From Macrostomum hystrix (lineage: Eukaryota > Platyhelminthes > Macrostomidae), in the NCBI GenBank assembly GCA_950097015.1, contig CATNEN010000011.1:2322501-2386500 (forward strand): DNA of 64,000 bases, read 5' to 3'. Of this stretch, positions 31,940 through 46,200 are shown piece by piece (the stretch's first letter is position 1; each line of letters starts with the position of its first letter). The notes below the pieces were generated by a model. That model ran no database searches and was not told where the DNA came from. It saw nothing but the letters and a program-made list of their open reading frames with translations. Position numbers and translations under genes: made by a program.

Positions 31940-34399
31940 AGAACTTTGTGCCTAGTTGTCTTTAATTCAAGTTCAATTGAAAGCTAGAAGGTTCAACAAA
32001 GGCTGAAATAAACATGCAAAATTAAGTTTAACTAATGGCAGCAGATAGGTTTTCGAGGCAGCAGATAGTATATTTAGCTATAATAAAGGATTAATACTAA
32101 ATGGCTGCATCTGTCCTATTGTCTTTTTCTAAGAGATAAAAACTGATTAGGATTTGCATGAATAAATTTATTTATCTAGTGTCAAATTATTGAATTAATC
32201 ACTAATACAAAAAAAAATTCTAAATATATAGCTTATTGAAATTTATAGAAAACCTAGCTCTTAGCTAGTCATCATCATACATGCGCAACCTCCCAAATCT
32301 TAGCCAGCTGTGCTACGTAGTTTTTGCTCTATTTACAACTTAGTTCGTTTCATTGATTAATTTACGACTTAGTTTGCTCTTATTTGCTCTCTTTTTCTCT
32401 CCCTCTTTTCTGTTTCTTCACGCCTCCTTTTTTGTCCCTTGGTCCCCCCCTTTGATTTTTTGCACTTGGTCAATTGGTTTCTGCGACTTACCTTGCTTGG
32501 CCCTCGTTTCACCTGGCCGGTTTGGCCGGGTGTCACGCATATATGGTCATCATTCACAACAAAGGTTACATTCAAATTATCTAAATGTTCATTATTAAAA
32601 AATAGGTAAACAAAACTATATGCTATAGGAGTCTTGACCTTATTTAAATATAGGGCCTAAGCATAGTAGGATAGGCAAATGTTGTTGGATAGTCACATAA
32701 CTAGTTGCGTCAAACCAAGTATGATTTATAATAAACAATAGAGTTAGCTATTAGCAAATTAAAAAAATTGAAATTGAAATTATAAAGACTTAGTTATCAA
32801 TCATAAAGACTTAGTTATCAATCATAAAGAACATATAGCTAGGCTACAAACAGTTGTTTGGTTTCTTAGAGTTCTTACCATTTTTTCTCTTTAAATATAT
32901 TGACTGACTACCAATGCAATTGTCTTTACAGTGCAGTGTCAGGTGAGCTCCTGAATGGCGTTTTCTTGCCATTAACTTGCTGTCCAAGAAAAAGAAAGAT
33001 TTGCTAGGGTCCTACACTGGAGCCAGAAACAGAGGATTGATTAGAAATGTCTTATAAGTAGGCCCACTGAAAAAAGAAACAGACACATGCATAACAAACA
33101 TATTCTTACAATACAAATAAAAGTCTTACAACCATTATGACATTGTCTATAAATAAACTTTTTGAGCATTATCAATTGAGTGTTGTTACAGTACTCAGCA
33201 AATAAGCTATTTTTTACTTTAAATTATAATTAATTAGTGTGCTTATTAGTCAACATTAAATAGTAAGTAATTAGTCATTAATATTAGATAGGACCTATAC
33301 TATTGGTCAATTATTAGTCATTAGTACAATGCACTAGTCTTCAAGAGTAGTAGGACCAGCGGTGATCAGCGCGCGGTATCATACATGCAGAATCATACTA
33401 ATAGCATTAAATATAAATGTAAAATATATTATAGGCCTAAAGCAGCAGCGGTAGCGCGACCAAGACCGCCACAGCTCTGACTGGCGCCAAGGATAGGGGG
33501 ATGTCGCCACGTTTCCTCATTCTTAATTGGCCATTTTTGGGGTGGGTGGGGTATCCACTCTTCCGTACAGAGGGGTGGACGAAGGATTTGCGACGATTTC
33601 GGAATAAGGTAGTTACTAGGGCCTAGTTATTCATTCATAATTTATTCATATTCATTCATGAATAATAAATATTCGCCAGCTTTTATTATCATATTTCTGA
33701 ACATTTTGTAATGTAGACAATAACGAGCTTCATCGGCAGCAATTTGTTTTTTAAAGTCCGGAAAGACTAAAGATAAATCTGTTAAAAACAGCTGTACATT
33801 TTTCATTCAACTTGATTACAAATTAATTTCTGCGCATTTTTAATTATAAAACAAAATAATTATTGCATTATTGTATAACACTTGTTTTATTTTATGACGT
33901 TGCCATAACGCAAAGCATGACCACGATTTCCATTTTGGTTAATAAACTGATCATAAACTAACAAATAAACTAACATCGTTACACTCGTCTCCCTTCCGAA
34001 GCTTTGGAACTACCGAAAGTAACATGATAGGTAAAGCGCATAAGAAATACTTTGCTTACAATTTTTAGAATTACGGAGATTCGAGTTGTACTTATTTTTA
34101 ACTAGGAAAAATTACAAAAATGCAGCATTTTAAAAAACCATCGTAGAGACCTAAACTGGACAATAATTGAAGTTATTACGAAACAGACAGCAGTGGCAAA
34201 ATGCAAAAAGCACTTAGCAAAAGACAAAAAATAGTTGGCGTAGAACACAAAAGCTGACAAAAAAAGACTAAAAATATATAGGCAAAACCGTTACCAGCAT
34301 TTCAAAAAATAAGTAAAAATCCTTTTAGGCTAATGAGGAAAACTAAAGCAAAAAGCAAAAACTTATTTAGCAAATTTTTGCAAAAAATCGAGTTCTTTT
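31940..34399. other. Intergenic AT-rich stretch
   Basis: No gene recognised. A GC-richer block at about 33,350-33,610 ('gtagcgcgaccaagaccgcc') has no open frame of note. A minus-strand 'tttatttcag' near 32000 could be the acceptor of a 5' UTR intron of the glycosyltransferase gene. Confidence 0.4.
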
Positions 34400-34687
34400 T
34401 TAGCATAAAGTTACGATTCCAACGTTCCAAAGAAAACTGACATTGCAACGAGGCAGAACTGGCAACGACGCGGCTCGAAGTCCATGGCGACGTAACAGAA
34501 TCCTTGGTGGCGTTGACTGCAGCACCAGCTTGTCGCACATCTTTGGATTAATTAGCGAGGCATTGGGTCCGGGATCTAAGAGGGCGATGATCTGCGTTTC
34601 GCCTACTTCTACTTGGACATAAAATTCCGTCTTATAGCTGTTGGGCAGGTCGGAAGTAACTTCGGCGCACTTTGGGCCTGGTGAAAC
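34400..34687 (-). pseudogene. Decayed retrotransposon aspartic protease (retropepsin-like) fragment
   Basis: A 95-codon minus-strand open stretch between two stops contains ETQIIALLDPGPNASLINPK followed by MCDKL. This is the spacing of the LTR-retrotransposon protease active site (hydrophobic-LLDTGA-SLI), with the catalytic triad read as D-P-G instead of D-T-G. Upstream in the same frame there are stops, and no reverse transcriptase, integrase or LTR is visible nearby. It is probably a Gypsy- or Pao-type remnant; chance resemblance of a short fragment remains possible. Confidence 0.5.
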
Positions 34688-36933
34688 TTATACTTTTACA
34701 TCAATAGCTCAGTCTCTAGATTTTCCGGCGTCAACGACACGCCCGAAGGTCACGCTGGTGCCCACTAGCGGATGGCTCAAAGCCGAATCCATGAGAGGTT
34801 GGGCTAGCTGCATGGGACAGGTGCACAAAAACAGAATCACCTATCTGAGACGATTAGATGTACCCATAGGAATGCTTCCAGAGGGTCACAACACGTACCG
34901 CGCTCCCTTGGCGGGCTACTTTGCCTCCCTCTCTCTATTTCCCTCCCCTATCTCCCTCTCAACTCATTAGTTGTAACCTATGTCACCCAGCGATCTCTCT
35001 ATATCATTGTACTTTTTGTACTGCATGCATGACAGGTTGTATTGATTTAGTGTTCTGATCATGACCTTGTGTATGCAGTATCCAAGGGTCTCTTTGCAGT
35101 TTTTATTTTTAGAAACTGTAATCCATAGCATAAATCTTTTTATACAATGACGTATTTTTAGTATCTAGTCCACGTATAAACACCACAACTGACTTTTTTG
35201 GTGGCAAAAGCTGTTAAGCGAATCGCAACGCCAATTAATTACTGCTCTGTGACTGGCGGCACGATCGAACAGCGATAAATATTTTTAAGGATTGTCAAGG
35301 AGAATAATTTAAAAGGCAAACAGCAAAAAATGCAAATAATGGATTTGTAAAATAAAACTCATTCTCTTCTCCTTTGTCTTGACTCTTTAGGCCCCAATTT
35401 CTATCCTTCTATGACGTGTCTCATGTGCATGTACATTACCTCATAACTTAATATGATCTCGTCTCTGTCTCTCTCCATCCATCTCTCATCTCCCCCAGTC
35501 TATCTTCCCCTCACTCTCCCTCTCACCCTTTGTGACCATATTGCATTCATTCATTTATTTATATATATTGCTTTTTCGCGAATGTATGTTCTGTATAGTC
35601 TCACCAATAGTTTTTGTCGCAGGCCTAACTTCTTCAATGTAAAGTTTTTATCCCAATGATGCCACTAAAGTTGTCGAAGGGCTTATGTAATATATGTATA
35701 CATCTGTATTTGATATATGTTTCTGATATATTAATTCTTAGTAATAATCTTATCACTTAGTTTAGCGTGTCTTATTATGTCTCAGTATATTATTCGAAGT
35801 ATTTTCATACCTCTTGTATAGGAAAAAAATAGATACACTTTAACACGAATCTTTCTCTCTTAATTTGAAAAATTGCTTTTATTTTCCATCTGAATTTCAT
35901 TCTTATTATTTAAACGTGCAGGTGCAAACGACGTTGTTTTTCTACTCAAAACTAATGTGCATTTATACACATTTTAGTCTTGATTTTTTCAAATGTGCGT
36001 TACAATATTGTGCAAAATACGTAATTTAAACACATACGCATTTAACTGTTATTTTTGTTTCATTTCTACCCAGAAGGAATAAGAACTGTATTTTTAGTTG
36101 CTTACTATAGTAAGGCACTGAGAACCTGAGTAATAAAAAATTGTCTTTTTCACTTCACATTTGAAATATAATTACTCAACTGCCGCCTAACCCCGATATT
36201 GATCCCAGCACACCTCCGATCACGTCTTTCCAATCCAAGCTATCCAATAGTAGACCATCAGTTATAACCCCAGACCTCCACCCAAGCTGTGTGTGGCGGT
36301 CTTGGTCCTACACCAGCTTGGTCCTACATAGGGAGGGTGTGTAACACACTAAAAGTGGGGAACGAACCTCGCGCTGGCAGACCGAGACCGGTTTCTGGCT
36401 TGTTTGCCTTCGTCAGTCAGCCATAGCCACACGCAGTCCTCTCCCACCACTCTTAGTGTGCACAGAAGTCTCTTTTAACCTTGCCATTTTTATGGCGATA
36501 CTTTTTAGTGTTATGTGAGAGTTTTGCAGCCAAGTCTTTGCTTTTCTACTGTTGTCAGTAGTCTGAATTGTATCTCTCACAGGGTGAATGACCGACATGC
36601 GCCAAACTGAATGTTGAAAGCGCTAGAGGTTAAAATAAATTAAAAGTTTAATACTTGCGCATTGTAAATGAGCAGATCAGTTGAAGGAAATGTCCTAGTA
36701 GTAGTATATATTACTCTAAAAATAAAAAGAATCTCATTTCGCAGAATATCATCTTCCGTTTAAACTGGTGCACTTTAGTTTTGATTAGCATTTTATATCA
36801 ATATCGATTGAAATTTTTCAATTCATACAATACTATATTTTTTTTACTATATAAAAATAAAAACAAGAACAAAAAACAAAAATATCATACTATATATATT
36901 TTTATTCTGTTGTGCAAATACGACAACAAACCC
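34688..36933. other. Intergenic AT-rich stretch
   Basis: The plus-strand open frame 34641-34970 overlaps the protease remnant and shows no domain. 36,180-36,420 is GC-richer and carries a tRNA B-box-like string on the minus strand. No gene supported. Confidence 0.4.
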
Positions 36934-37740
36934 AGGAGTCTCAGACAGAATCACAGCAAGGAGTTGCAGACAGAATCACAGCATGGAGTCGCAGACAGAA
37001 TCACAGCATGGAGTCGCAGACAGAATCCCAGCATGGAGTCGCAGACAGAATCACAGCAAGGAGTCGCAGACAGAATCACAGCAAGGAGTTGCAGACAGAA
37101 TCACAGCCTGGAGTCGCAGACAGAATCACAGCATGGAGTCTCAGACAGAATCACAGCATGGAGTCTCAGACAGAATCACAGCATGGAGTCGCAGACAGAA
37201 TCCCAGCATGGAGTCGCAGACAGAATCACAGCATGGAGTCTCATACAGAATCACAGCAAGGAGTCTCAGACAGAATCACAGCATGGAGTCTCAGACAGAA
37301 TCACAGCAAGGAGTCGCAGACAGAATCACAGCAAGGAGTCGCAGACAGAATCACAGCAAGGAGTCGCAGACAGAATCACAGCAAGGAGTCGCAGACAGAA
37401 TCACAGCAAGGAGTCTCAGACAGAATCACAGCATGGAGTTGCAGACAGAATCACAGCATGGAGTTGCAGACAGAATCACAGCATGGAGTCTCAGACAGAA
37501 TCACAGCATGGAGTCGCAGACAGAATCACAGCATGGAGTCGCAGACAGAATCACAGCATGGAGTCTCAGACAGAATCACAGCATGGAGTCGCAGACAGAA
37601 TCACAGCATGGAGTCGCAGACAGAATCACAGCAAGGAGTCGCAGACAGAATCACAGCAAGGAGTTGCAGACAGAATCCCAGCATGGAGTTGCAGACAGAA
37701 TCCCAGCATGGAGTTGCAGACAGAATCACAGCAAGGAGTT

Positions 37741-40700
37741 GCAGACAGAATCACAGCATGGAGTCGCAGACAGAATCACAGCATGGAGTCTCAGACAGAA
37801 TCACAGCAAGGAGTCGCAGACAAAATCACAGCATGGAGTCGCAGACAGAATCACAGCATGGAGTCGCAGACAGAATCAAAGCAAGGAGTCTCAGACAGAA
37901 TCACAGCATGGAGTCTCAGACAGAATCACAGCATGGTGTCGCAGACAGAATCACAGCATGGAGTCTCAGACAGAATCACAGCAAGGAGTCGCAGACAGAA
38001 TCACAGCAAGGAGTCGCAGACAGAATCACAGCAAGGAGTCGCAGACAGAATCACAGCAAGGAGTCGCAGACAGAATCACAGCAAGGAGTCTCAGACAGAA
38101 TCACAGCATGGAGTTGCAGACAGAATCACAGCATGGAGTTGCAGACAGAATCACAGCATGGAGTCTCAGACAGAATCACAGCATGGAGTCGCAGACAGAA
38201 TCACAGCATGGAGTCGCAGACAGAATCACAGCATGGAGTCTCAGACAGAATCACAGCATGGAGTCGCAGACAGAATCACAGCAAGGAGTCTCAGACAGAA
38301 TCACAGCAAGGAGTCTCAGACAGAATCACAGCATGGAGTCGCAGACAGAATCACAGCAAGGAGTCTCAGACAGAATCACAGCAAGGAGTCTCAGACAGAA
38401 TCACAGCATGGAGTCGAAGACAGAATCACAGCAAGGAGTCGCAGACAGAATCACAGCAAGGAGTTGCAGACAGAATCCCAGCATGGAGTTGCAGACAGAA
38501 TCCCAGCATGGAGTCGCAGACAGAATCACAGCAAGGAGTCGCAGACAGAATCACAGCATGGAGTTGCAGACAGAATCACAGCAAGGAGTTGCAGACAGAA
38601 TCCCAGCATGGAGTCGCAGACAGAATCCCAGCATGGAGTCGCAGACAGAATCACAGCATGGAGTCGCAGACAGGATCACAGCAAGGAGTTGCAGACAGGA
38701 TCACAGCATGGAGTCTCAGACAGAATCACAGCATGGAGTCGCAGACAGGATCACAGCATGGAGTCTCAGACAGGATCACAGCAAGGAGTCGCAGACAGAA
38801 TCACAGCATGGAGTCTCAGACAGGATCACAGAAAGGAGTCGCAGACAGAATCACAGCAAGGAGTCGCAGACAGAATCACAGCAAGAAGTCGCAGACAGAA
38901 TCACAGCATGGAGTTGCAGACAGAATCACAGCATGGAGTCGCAGACAGAATCACAGCAAGGAGTCGCAGACAGAATCACAGCATGGAGTCGCAGACAGAA
39001 TCACAGCATGGAGTCGCAGACAGAATCACAGCAAGGAGTCGCAGACAGAATCACAGCATGGAGTCGCAGACAGAATCACAGCATGGAGTCGCAGACAGGA
39101 TCACAGCATGGAGTTGCAGACAGAATCACAGCATGGAGTCGCAGACAGAATCACAGCATGGAGTCTCAGACAGAATCACAGCAAGGAGTCGCAGACAAAA
39201 TCACAGCATGGAGTCGCAGACAGAATCACAGCATGGAGTCTCAGACAGAATCACAGCATGGAGTCGCAGACAGAATCACAGCATGGAGTCGCAGACAGGA
39301 TCACAGCATGGAGTCGCAGACAAAATCACAGCATGGAGTCGCAGACAGAATCCCAGCATGGAGTCGCAGACAGAATCACAGCAAGGAGTCGCAGACAGAA
39401 TCACAGCAAGGAGTCGCAGACAGAATCACAGCAAGGAGTTGCAGACAGAATTACAGCATGGAGTCGCAGAAAGAATCACAGCAAGGAGTCGCAGACAGAA
39501 TCACAGCAAGGAGTCTCAGACAGAATCACAGCATGGAGTCGCAGACAGAATCACAGCATGGAGTTGCAGACAGAATCACAGCATGGAGTTGCAGACAGAA
39601 TCACAGCATGGAGTCGCAGACAGAATCACAGCAAGGAGTCGCATACAGAATCAAAGCAAGGAGTCTCAGACAGAATCACAGCATGGAGTCGCAGACAGAA
39701 TCACAGCATGGAGTCGCAGACAGAATCACAGCAAGGAGTCGCAGACAGAATTACAGCAAGGAGTCGCAGACAGAATCACAGCATGGAGTCGCAGACAGAA
39801 TCACAGCATGGAGTCGCAGACAGAATCACAGCATGGAGTCTCAGACAGAATCACAGCAAGGAGTCGCAGACAAAATCACAGCATGGAGTCGCAGACAGAA
39901 TCACAGCATGGAGTCGCAGACAGAATCAAAGCAAGGAGTCTCAGACAGAATCACAGCATGGAGTCTCAGACAGAATCACAGCATGGTGTCGCAGACAGAA
40001 TCACAGCATGGAGTCTCAGACAGAATCACAGCAAGGAGTCGCAGACAGAATCACAGCAAGGAGTCGCAGACAGAATCACAGCAAGGAGTCGCAGACAGAA
40101 TCACAGCAAGGAGTCGCAGACAGAATCACAGCAAGGAGTCTCAGACAGAATCACAGCATGGAGTTGCAGACAGAATCACAGCATGGAGTTGCAGACAGAA
40201 TCACAGCATGGAGTCTCAGACAGAATCACAGCATGGAGTCGCAGACAGAATCACAGCATGGAGTCGCAGACAGAATCACAGCATGGAGTCTCAGACAGAA
40301 TCACAGCATGGAGTCGCAGACAGAATCACAGCAAGGAGTCTCAGACAGAATCACAGCAAGGAGTCTCAGACAGAATCACAGCATGGAGTCGCAGACAGAA
40401 TCACAGCAAGGAGTCTCAGACAGAATCACAGCAAGGAGTCTCAGACAGAATCACAGCATGGAGTCGAAGACAGAATCACAGCAAGGAGTCGCAGACAGAA
40501 TCACAGCAAGGAGTTGCAGACAGAATCCCAGCATGGAGTTGCAGACAGAATCCCAGCATGGAGTCGCAGACAGAATCACAGCAAGGAGTCGCAGACAGAA
40601 TCACAGCATGGAGTTGCAGACAGAATCACAGCAAGGAGTTGCAGACAGAATCCCAGCATGGAGTCGCAGACAGAATCCCAGCATGGAGTCGCAGACAGAA

Positions 40701-41888
40701 TCACAGCATGGAGTCGCAGACAGGATCACAGCAAGGAGTTGCAGACAGGATCACAGCATGGAGTCTCAGACAGAATCACAGCATGGAGTCGCAGACAGGA
40801 TCACAGCATGGAGTCTCAGACAGGATCACAGCAAGGAGTCGCAGACAGAATCACAGCATGGAGTCTCAGACAGGATCACAGAAAGGAGTCGCAGACAGAA
40901 TCACAGCAAGGAGTCGCAGACAGAATCACAGCAAGAAGTCGCAGACAGAATCACAGCATGGAGTTGCAGACAGAATCACAGCATGGAGTCGCAGACAGAA
41001 TCACAGCAAGGAGTCGCAGACAGAATCACAGCATGGAGTCGCAGACAGAATCACAGCATGGAGTCGCAGACAGAATCACAGCAAGGAGTCGCAGACAGAA
41101 TCACAGCATGGAGTCGCAGACAGAATCACAGCATGGAGTCGCAGACAGGATCACAGCATGGAGTTGCAGACAGAATCACAGCATGGAGTCGCAGACAGAA
41201 TCACAGCATGGAGTCTCAGACAGAATCACAGCAAGGAGTCGCAGACAAAATCACAGCATGGAGTCGCAGACAGAATCACAGCATGGAGTCTCAGACAGAA
41301 TCACAGCATGGAGTCGCAGACAGAATCACAGCATGGAGTCGCAGACAGGATCACAGCATGGAGTCGCAGACAAAATCACAGCATGGAGTCGCAGACAGAA
41401 TCCCAGCATGGAGTCGCAGACAGAATCACAGCAAGGAGTCGCAGACAGAATCACAGCAAGGAGTCGCAGACAGAATCACAGCAAGGAGTTGCAGACAGAA
41501 TTACAGCATGGAGTCGCAGAAAGAATCACAGCAAGGAGTCGCAGACAGAATCACAGCAAGGAGTCTCAGACAGAATCACAGCATGGAGTCGCAGACAGAA
41601 TCACAGCATGGAGTTGCAGACAGAATCACAGCATGGAGTTGCAGACAGAATCACAGCATGGAGTCGCAGACAGAATCACAGCAAGGAGTCGCATACAGAA
41701 TCAAAGCAAGGAGTCTCAGACAGAATCACAGCATGGAGTCGCAGACAGAATCACAGCATGGAGTCGCAGACAGAATCACAGCAAGGAGTCGCAGACAGAA
41801 TTACAGCAAGGAGTCGCAGACAGAATCACAGCATGGAGTCGCAGACAGAATCACAGCATGGAGTCGCAGACAGAATCACAGCATGGAG
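37741..41888. repeat. Higher-order repeat 1 in the 25-bp satellite (2 x 2,050 bp)
   Basis: Rare variants recur exactly 2,050 bp (82 monomers) apart: 'gcatggtgtc' at 37931/39981, 'gagtcgaaga' at 38411/40461, 'gaaaggagtc' at 38831/40881, 'aagaatcaca' at 39471/41521, 'gcatacagaa' at 39641/41691. The match starts near 37741 and ends near 41888. A further 375-bp (15-monomer) duplication follows (41691 to 42066). Confidence 0.93.
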
Positions 41889-42359
41889 TTGCAGACAGAA
41901 TCACAGCATGGAGTCGCAGACAGAATCACAGCAAGGAGTCTCAGACAGAATCACAGCATGGAGTCGCAGACAGAATCACAGCATGGAGTTGCAGACAGAA
42001 TCACAGCATGGAGTTGCAGACAGAATCACAGCATGGAGTCGCAGACAGAATCACAGCAAGGAGTCGCATACAGAATCAAAGCAAGGAGTCTCAGACAGAA
42101 TCACAGCATGGAGTCGCAGACAGAATCACAGCATGGAGTCGCAGACAGAATCACAGCAAGGAGTCGCAGACAGAATTACAGCAAGGAGTCGCAGACAGAA
42201 TCACAGCATGGAGTCGCAGACAGAATCACAGCAAGGAGTCGCAGACAGAATCACAGCATGGAGTTGCAGACAGAATCACAGCATGGAGTCGCAGACAGAA
42301 TCACAGCAAGGAGTCTCAGACAGAATCACAGCAAGGAGTCTCAGACAGAATCACAGCAA

Positions 42360-45300
42360 GGAGTCGCAGACAGAATCACAGCATGGAGTCGCAGACAGAA
42401 TCACAGCATGGAGTCTCATACAGAATCACAGCAAGGAGTCTCAGACAGAATCACAGCAAGGAGTCGCAGACAGAATCACAGCAAGGAGTCGCAGACAGAA
42501 TCACAGCATGGAGTCGCAGACAGAATCACAGCAAGGAGTCGCAGACAGAACCACAGCAAGGAGTCGCAGACAGAATCACAGCATGGAGTCTCAGACAGAA
42601 TCACAGCAAGGAGTCGCAGACAAAATCACAGCATGGAGTCGCAGACAGAATCACAGCATGGAGTCGCAGACAGAATCACAGCATGGAGTTGCAGACAGAA
42701 TCACAGCAAGGAGTCGCAGACAGAATCCCAGCATGGAGTCGCAGACAGAATCACAGCAAGGAGTCGCAGACAGAATCACAGCAAGAAGTCGCAGACAGAA
42801 TCACAGCATGGAGTTGCAGACAGAATCACAGCAAGGAGTCGCAGACAGAATCACAGCATGGAGTTGCAGACAGAATCACAGCATGGAGTCGCAGACAGAA
42901 TCACAGCATGGAGTCTCAGACAGGATCACAGCATGGAGTTGCAGACAGAATCACAGCAAGGAGTCGCAGACAGAATCACAGCATGGAGTCTCAGACAGAA
43001 TCACAGCAAGGAGTCGCATACAGAATCAAAGCATGGAGTTGCAGACAGAATCACAGCATGGAGTCTCAGACAGAATCACAGCATGGAGTCGCAGACAGAA
43101 TCAAAGCATGGAGTTGCAGACAGAATCCCAGCATGGAGTCGCAGACAGAATCACAGCATGGAGTCGCAGACAGGATCACAGCATGGAGTCGCAGACAAAA
43201 TCACAGCATGGAGTCGCAGACAGAATCACAGCATGGAGTCGCAGACTCGATCACAGCATGGAGTCGCAGACAAAATCACAGCATGGAGTCGCAGACAGAA
43301 TCCCAGCATGGAGTCGCAGACAGAATCACAGCAAGGAGTCGCAGACAGGATCACAGCATGGAGTCGCAGACAAAATCACAGCATGGAGTCGCAGACAGAA
43401 TCCCAGCATGGAGTCGCAGACAGAATCACAGCATGGAGTCGCAGACAGAATCACAGCAAGGAGTCGCAGACAGAATCACAGCAAGGAGTTGCAGACAGAA
43501 TTACAGCATGGAGTCGCAGACAGAATCACAGCAAGGAGTCGCAGACAGAATCACAGCAAGGAGTCTCAGACAGAATCACAGCATGGAGTCGCAGACAGAA
43601 TCACAGCATGGAGTCGCAGACAGAATCACAGCAAGGAGTCGCAGACAGAATCACAGCATGGAGTCGCAGACAGAATCACAGCATGGAGTCGCAGACAGAA
43701 TCACAGCATGGAGTCGCAGACAGAATCACAGCATGGAGTCGCAGACAGAATCACAGCAAGGAGTCGCAGACAGAATCACAGCAAGGAGTCGCAGACAGAA
43801 TCACAGCAAGGAGTCGCAGACAGAATCACAGCAAGGAGTCGCAGACAGAATCACAGCAAGGAGTCTCAGACAGAATCACAGCATGGAGTCGCAGACAGAA
43901 TCACAGCAAGGAGTCGCAGACAGAATCACAGCATGGAGTCGCAGACAGAATCACAGCATGGAGTCGCAGACAGAATCACAGCATGGAGTCGCAGACAGAA
44001 TCACAGCATGGAGTCGCAGACAGAATCACAGCAAGGAGTCGCAGACAGAATCACAGCAAGGAGTCGCAGACAGAATCACAGCATGGAGTCGCAGACAGAA
44101 TCACAGCAAGGAGTCGCAGACAGAATCACAGCAAGGAGTCGCAGACAGAATCACAGCAAGGAGTCGCAGACAGAATCACAGCAAGGAGTCGCAGACAGAA
44201 TCACAGCAAGGAGTCTCAGACAGAATCACAGCATGGAGTCGCAGACAGAATCACAGCAAGGAGTCGCAGACAGAATCACAGCATGGAGTCGCAGACAGAA
44301 TCACAGCATGGAGTCTCATACAGAATCACAGCAAGGAGTCTCAGACAGAATCACAGCAAGGAGTCGCAGACAGAATCACAGCAAGGAGTCGCAGACAGAA
44401 TCACAGCATGGAGTCGCAGACAGAATCACAGCAAGGAGTCGCAGACAGAACCACAGCAAGGAGTCGCAGACAGAATCACAGCATGGAGTCTCAGACAGAA
44501 TCACAGCAAGGAGTCGCAGACAAAATCACAGCATGGAGTCGCAGACAGAATCACAGCATGGAGTCGCAGACAGAATCACAGCATGGAGTTGCAGACAGAA
44601 TCACAGCAAGGAGTCGCAGACAGAATCCCAGCATGGAGTCGCAGACAGAATCACAGCAAGGAGTCGCAGACAGAATCACAGCAAGAAGTCGCAGACAGAA
44701 TCACAGCATGGAGTTGCAGACAGAATCACAGCAAGGAGTCGCAGACAGAATCACAGCATGGAGTTGCAGACAGAATCACAGCATGGAGTCGCAGACAGAA
44801 TCACAGCATGGAGTCTCAGACAGGATCACAGCATGGAGTTGCAGACAGAATCACAGCAAGGAGTCGCAGACAGAATCACAGCATGGAGTCTCAGACAGAA
44901 TCACAGCAAGGAGTCGCATACAGAATCAAAGCATGGAGTTGCAGACAGAATCACAGCATGGAGTCTCAGACAGAATCACAGCATGGAGTCGCAGACAGAA
45001 TCAAAGCATGGAGTTGCAGACAGAATCCCAGCATGGAGTCGCAGACAGAATCACAGCATGGAGTCGCAGACAGGATCACAGCATGGAGTCGCAGACAAAA
45101 TCACAGCATGGAGTCGCAGACAGAATCACAGCATGGAGTCGCAGACTCGATCACAGCATGGAGTCGCAGACAAAATCACAGCATGGAGTCGCAGACAGAA
45201 TCCCAGCATGGAGTCGCAGACAGAATCACAGCAAGGAGTCGCAGACAGGATCACAGCATGGAGTCGCAGACAAAATCACAGCATGGAGTCGCAGACAGAA

Positions 45301-46200
45301 TCCCAGCATGGAGTCGCAGACAGAATCACAGCATGGAGTCGCAGACAGAATCACAGCAAGGAGTCGCAGACAGAATCACAGCAAGGAGTTGCAGACAGAA
45401 TTACAGCATGGAGTCGCAGACAGAATCACAGCAAGGAGTCGCAGACAGAATCACAGCAAGGAGTCTCAGACAGAATCACAGCATGGAGTCGCAGACAGAA
45501 TCACAGCATGGAGTCGCAGACAGAATCACAGCAAGGAGTCGCAGACAGAATCACAGCATGGAGTCGCAGACAGAATCACAGCATGGAGTCGCAGACAGAA
45601 TCACAGCATGGAGTCGCAGACAGAATCACAGCATGGAGTCGCAGACAGAATCACAGCAAGGAGTCGCAGACAGAATCACAGCAAGGAGTCGCAGACAGAA
45701 TCACAGCAAGGAGTCGCAGACAGAATCACAGCAAGGAGTCGCAGACAGAATCACAGCAAGGAGTCTCAGACAGAATCACAGCATGGAGTCGCAGACAGAA
45801 TCACAGCAAGGAGTCGCAGACAGAATCACAGCATGGAGTCGCAGACAGAATCACAGCATGGAGTCGCAGACAGAATCACAGCATGGAGTCGCAGACAGAA
45901 TCACAGCATGGAGTCGCAGACAGAATCACAGCAAGGAGTCGCAGACAGAATCACAGCAAGGAGTCGCAGACAGAATCACAGCATGGAGTCGCAGACAGAA
46001 TCACAGCAAGGAGTCGCAGACAGAATCACAGCAAGGAGTCGCAGACAGAATCACAGCAAGGAGTCGCAGACAGAATCACAGCAAGGAGTCGCAGACAGAA
46101 TCACAGCAAGGAGTCTCAGACAGAATCACAGCATGGAGTCGCAGACAGAATCACAGCAAGGAGTCGCAGACAGAATCACAGCATGGAGTCGCAGACAGAA
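42360..46200. repeat. Higher-order repeat 2 in the 25-bp satellite (2 x 1,900 bp)
   Basis: Markers recur 1,900 bp (76 monomers) apart: 'gagtctcata' at 42411/44311, 'ccacagcaag' at 42551/44451, 'gcagactcga' at 43241/45141, 'ttacagcatg' at 43501/45401. The copies differ from higher-order repeat 1 in their marker set. Confidence 0.93.

Noticed and set aside
36290-36410. tRNA-like element on the minus strand ('gaggttcgttcccc')
   Set aside because: Only a B-box-like string is present; no A box at proper distance and no family A or B body.
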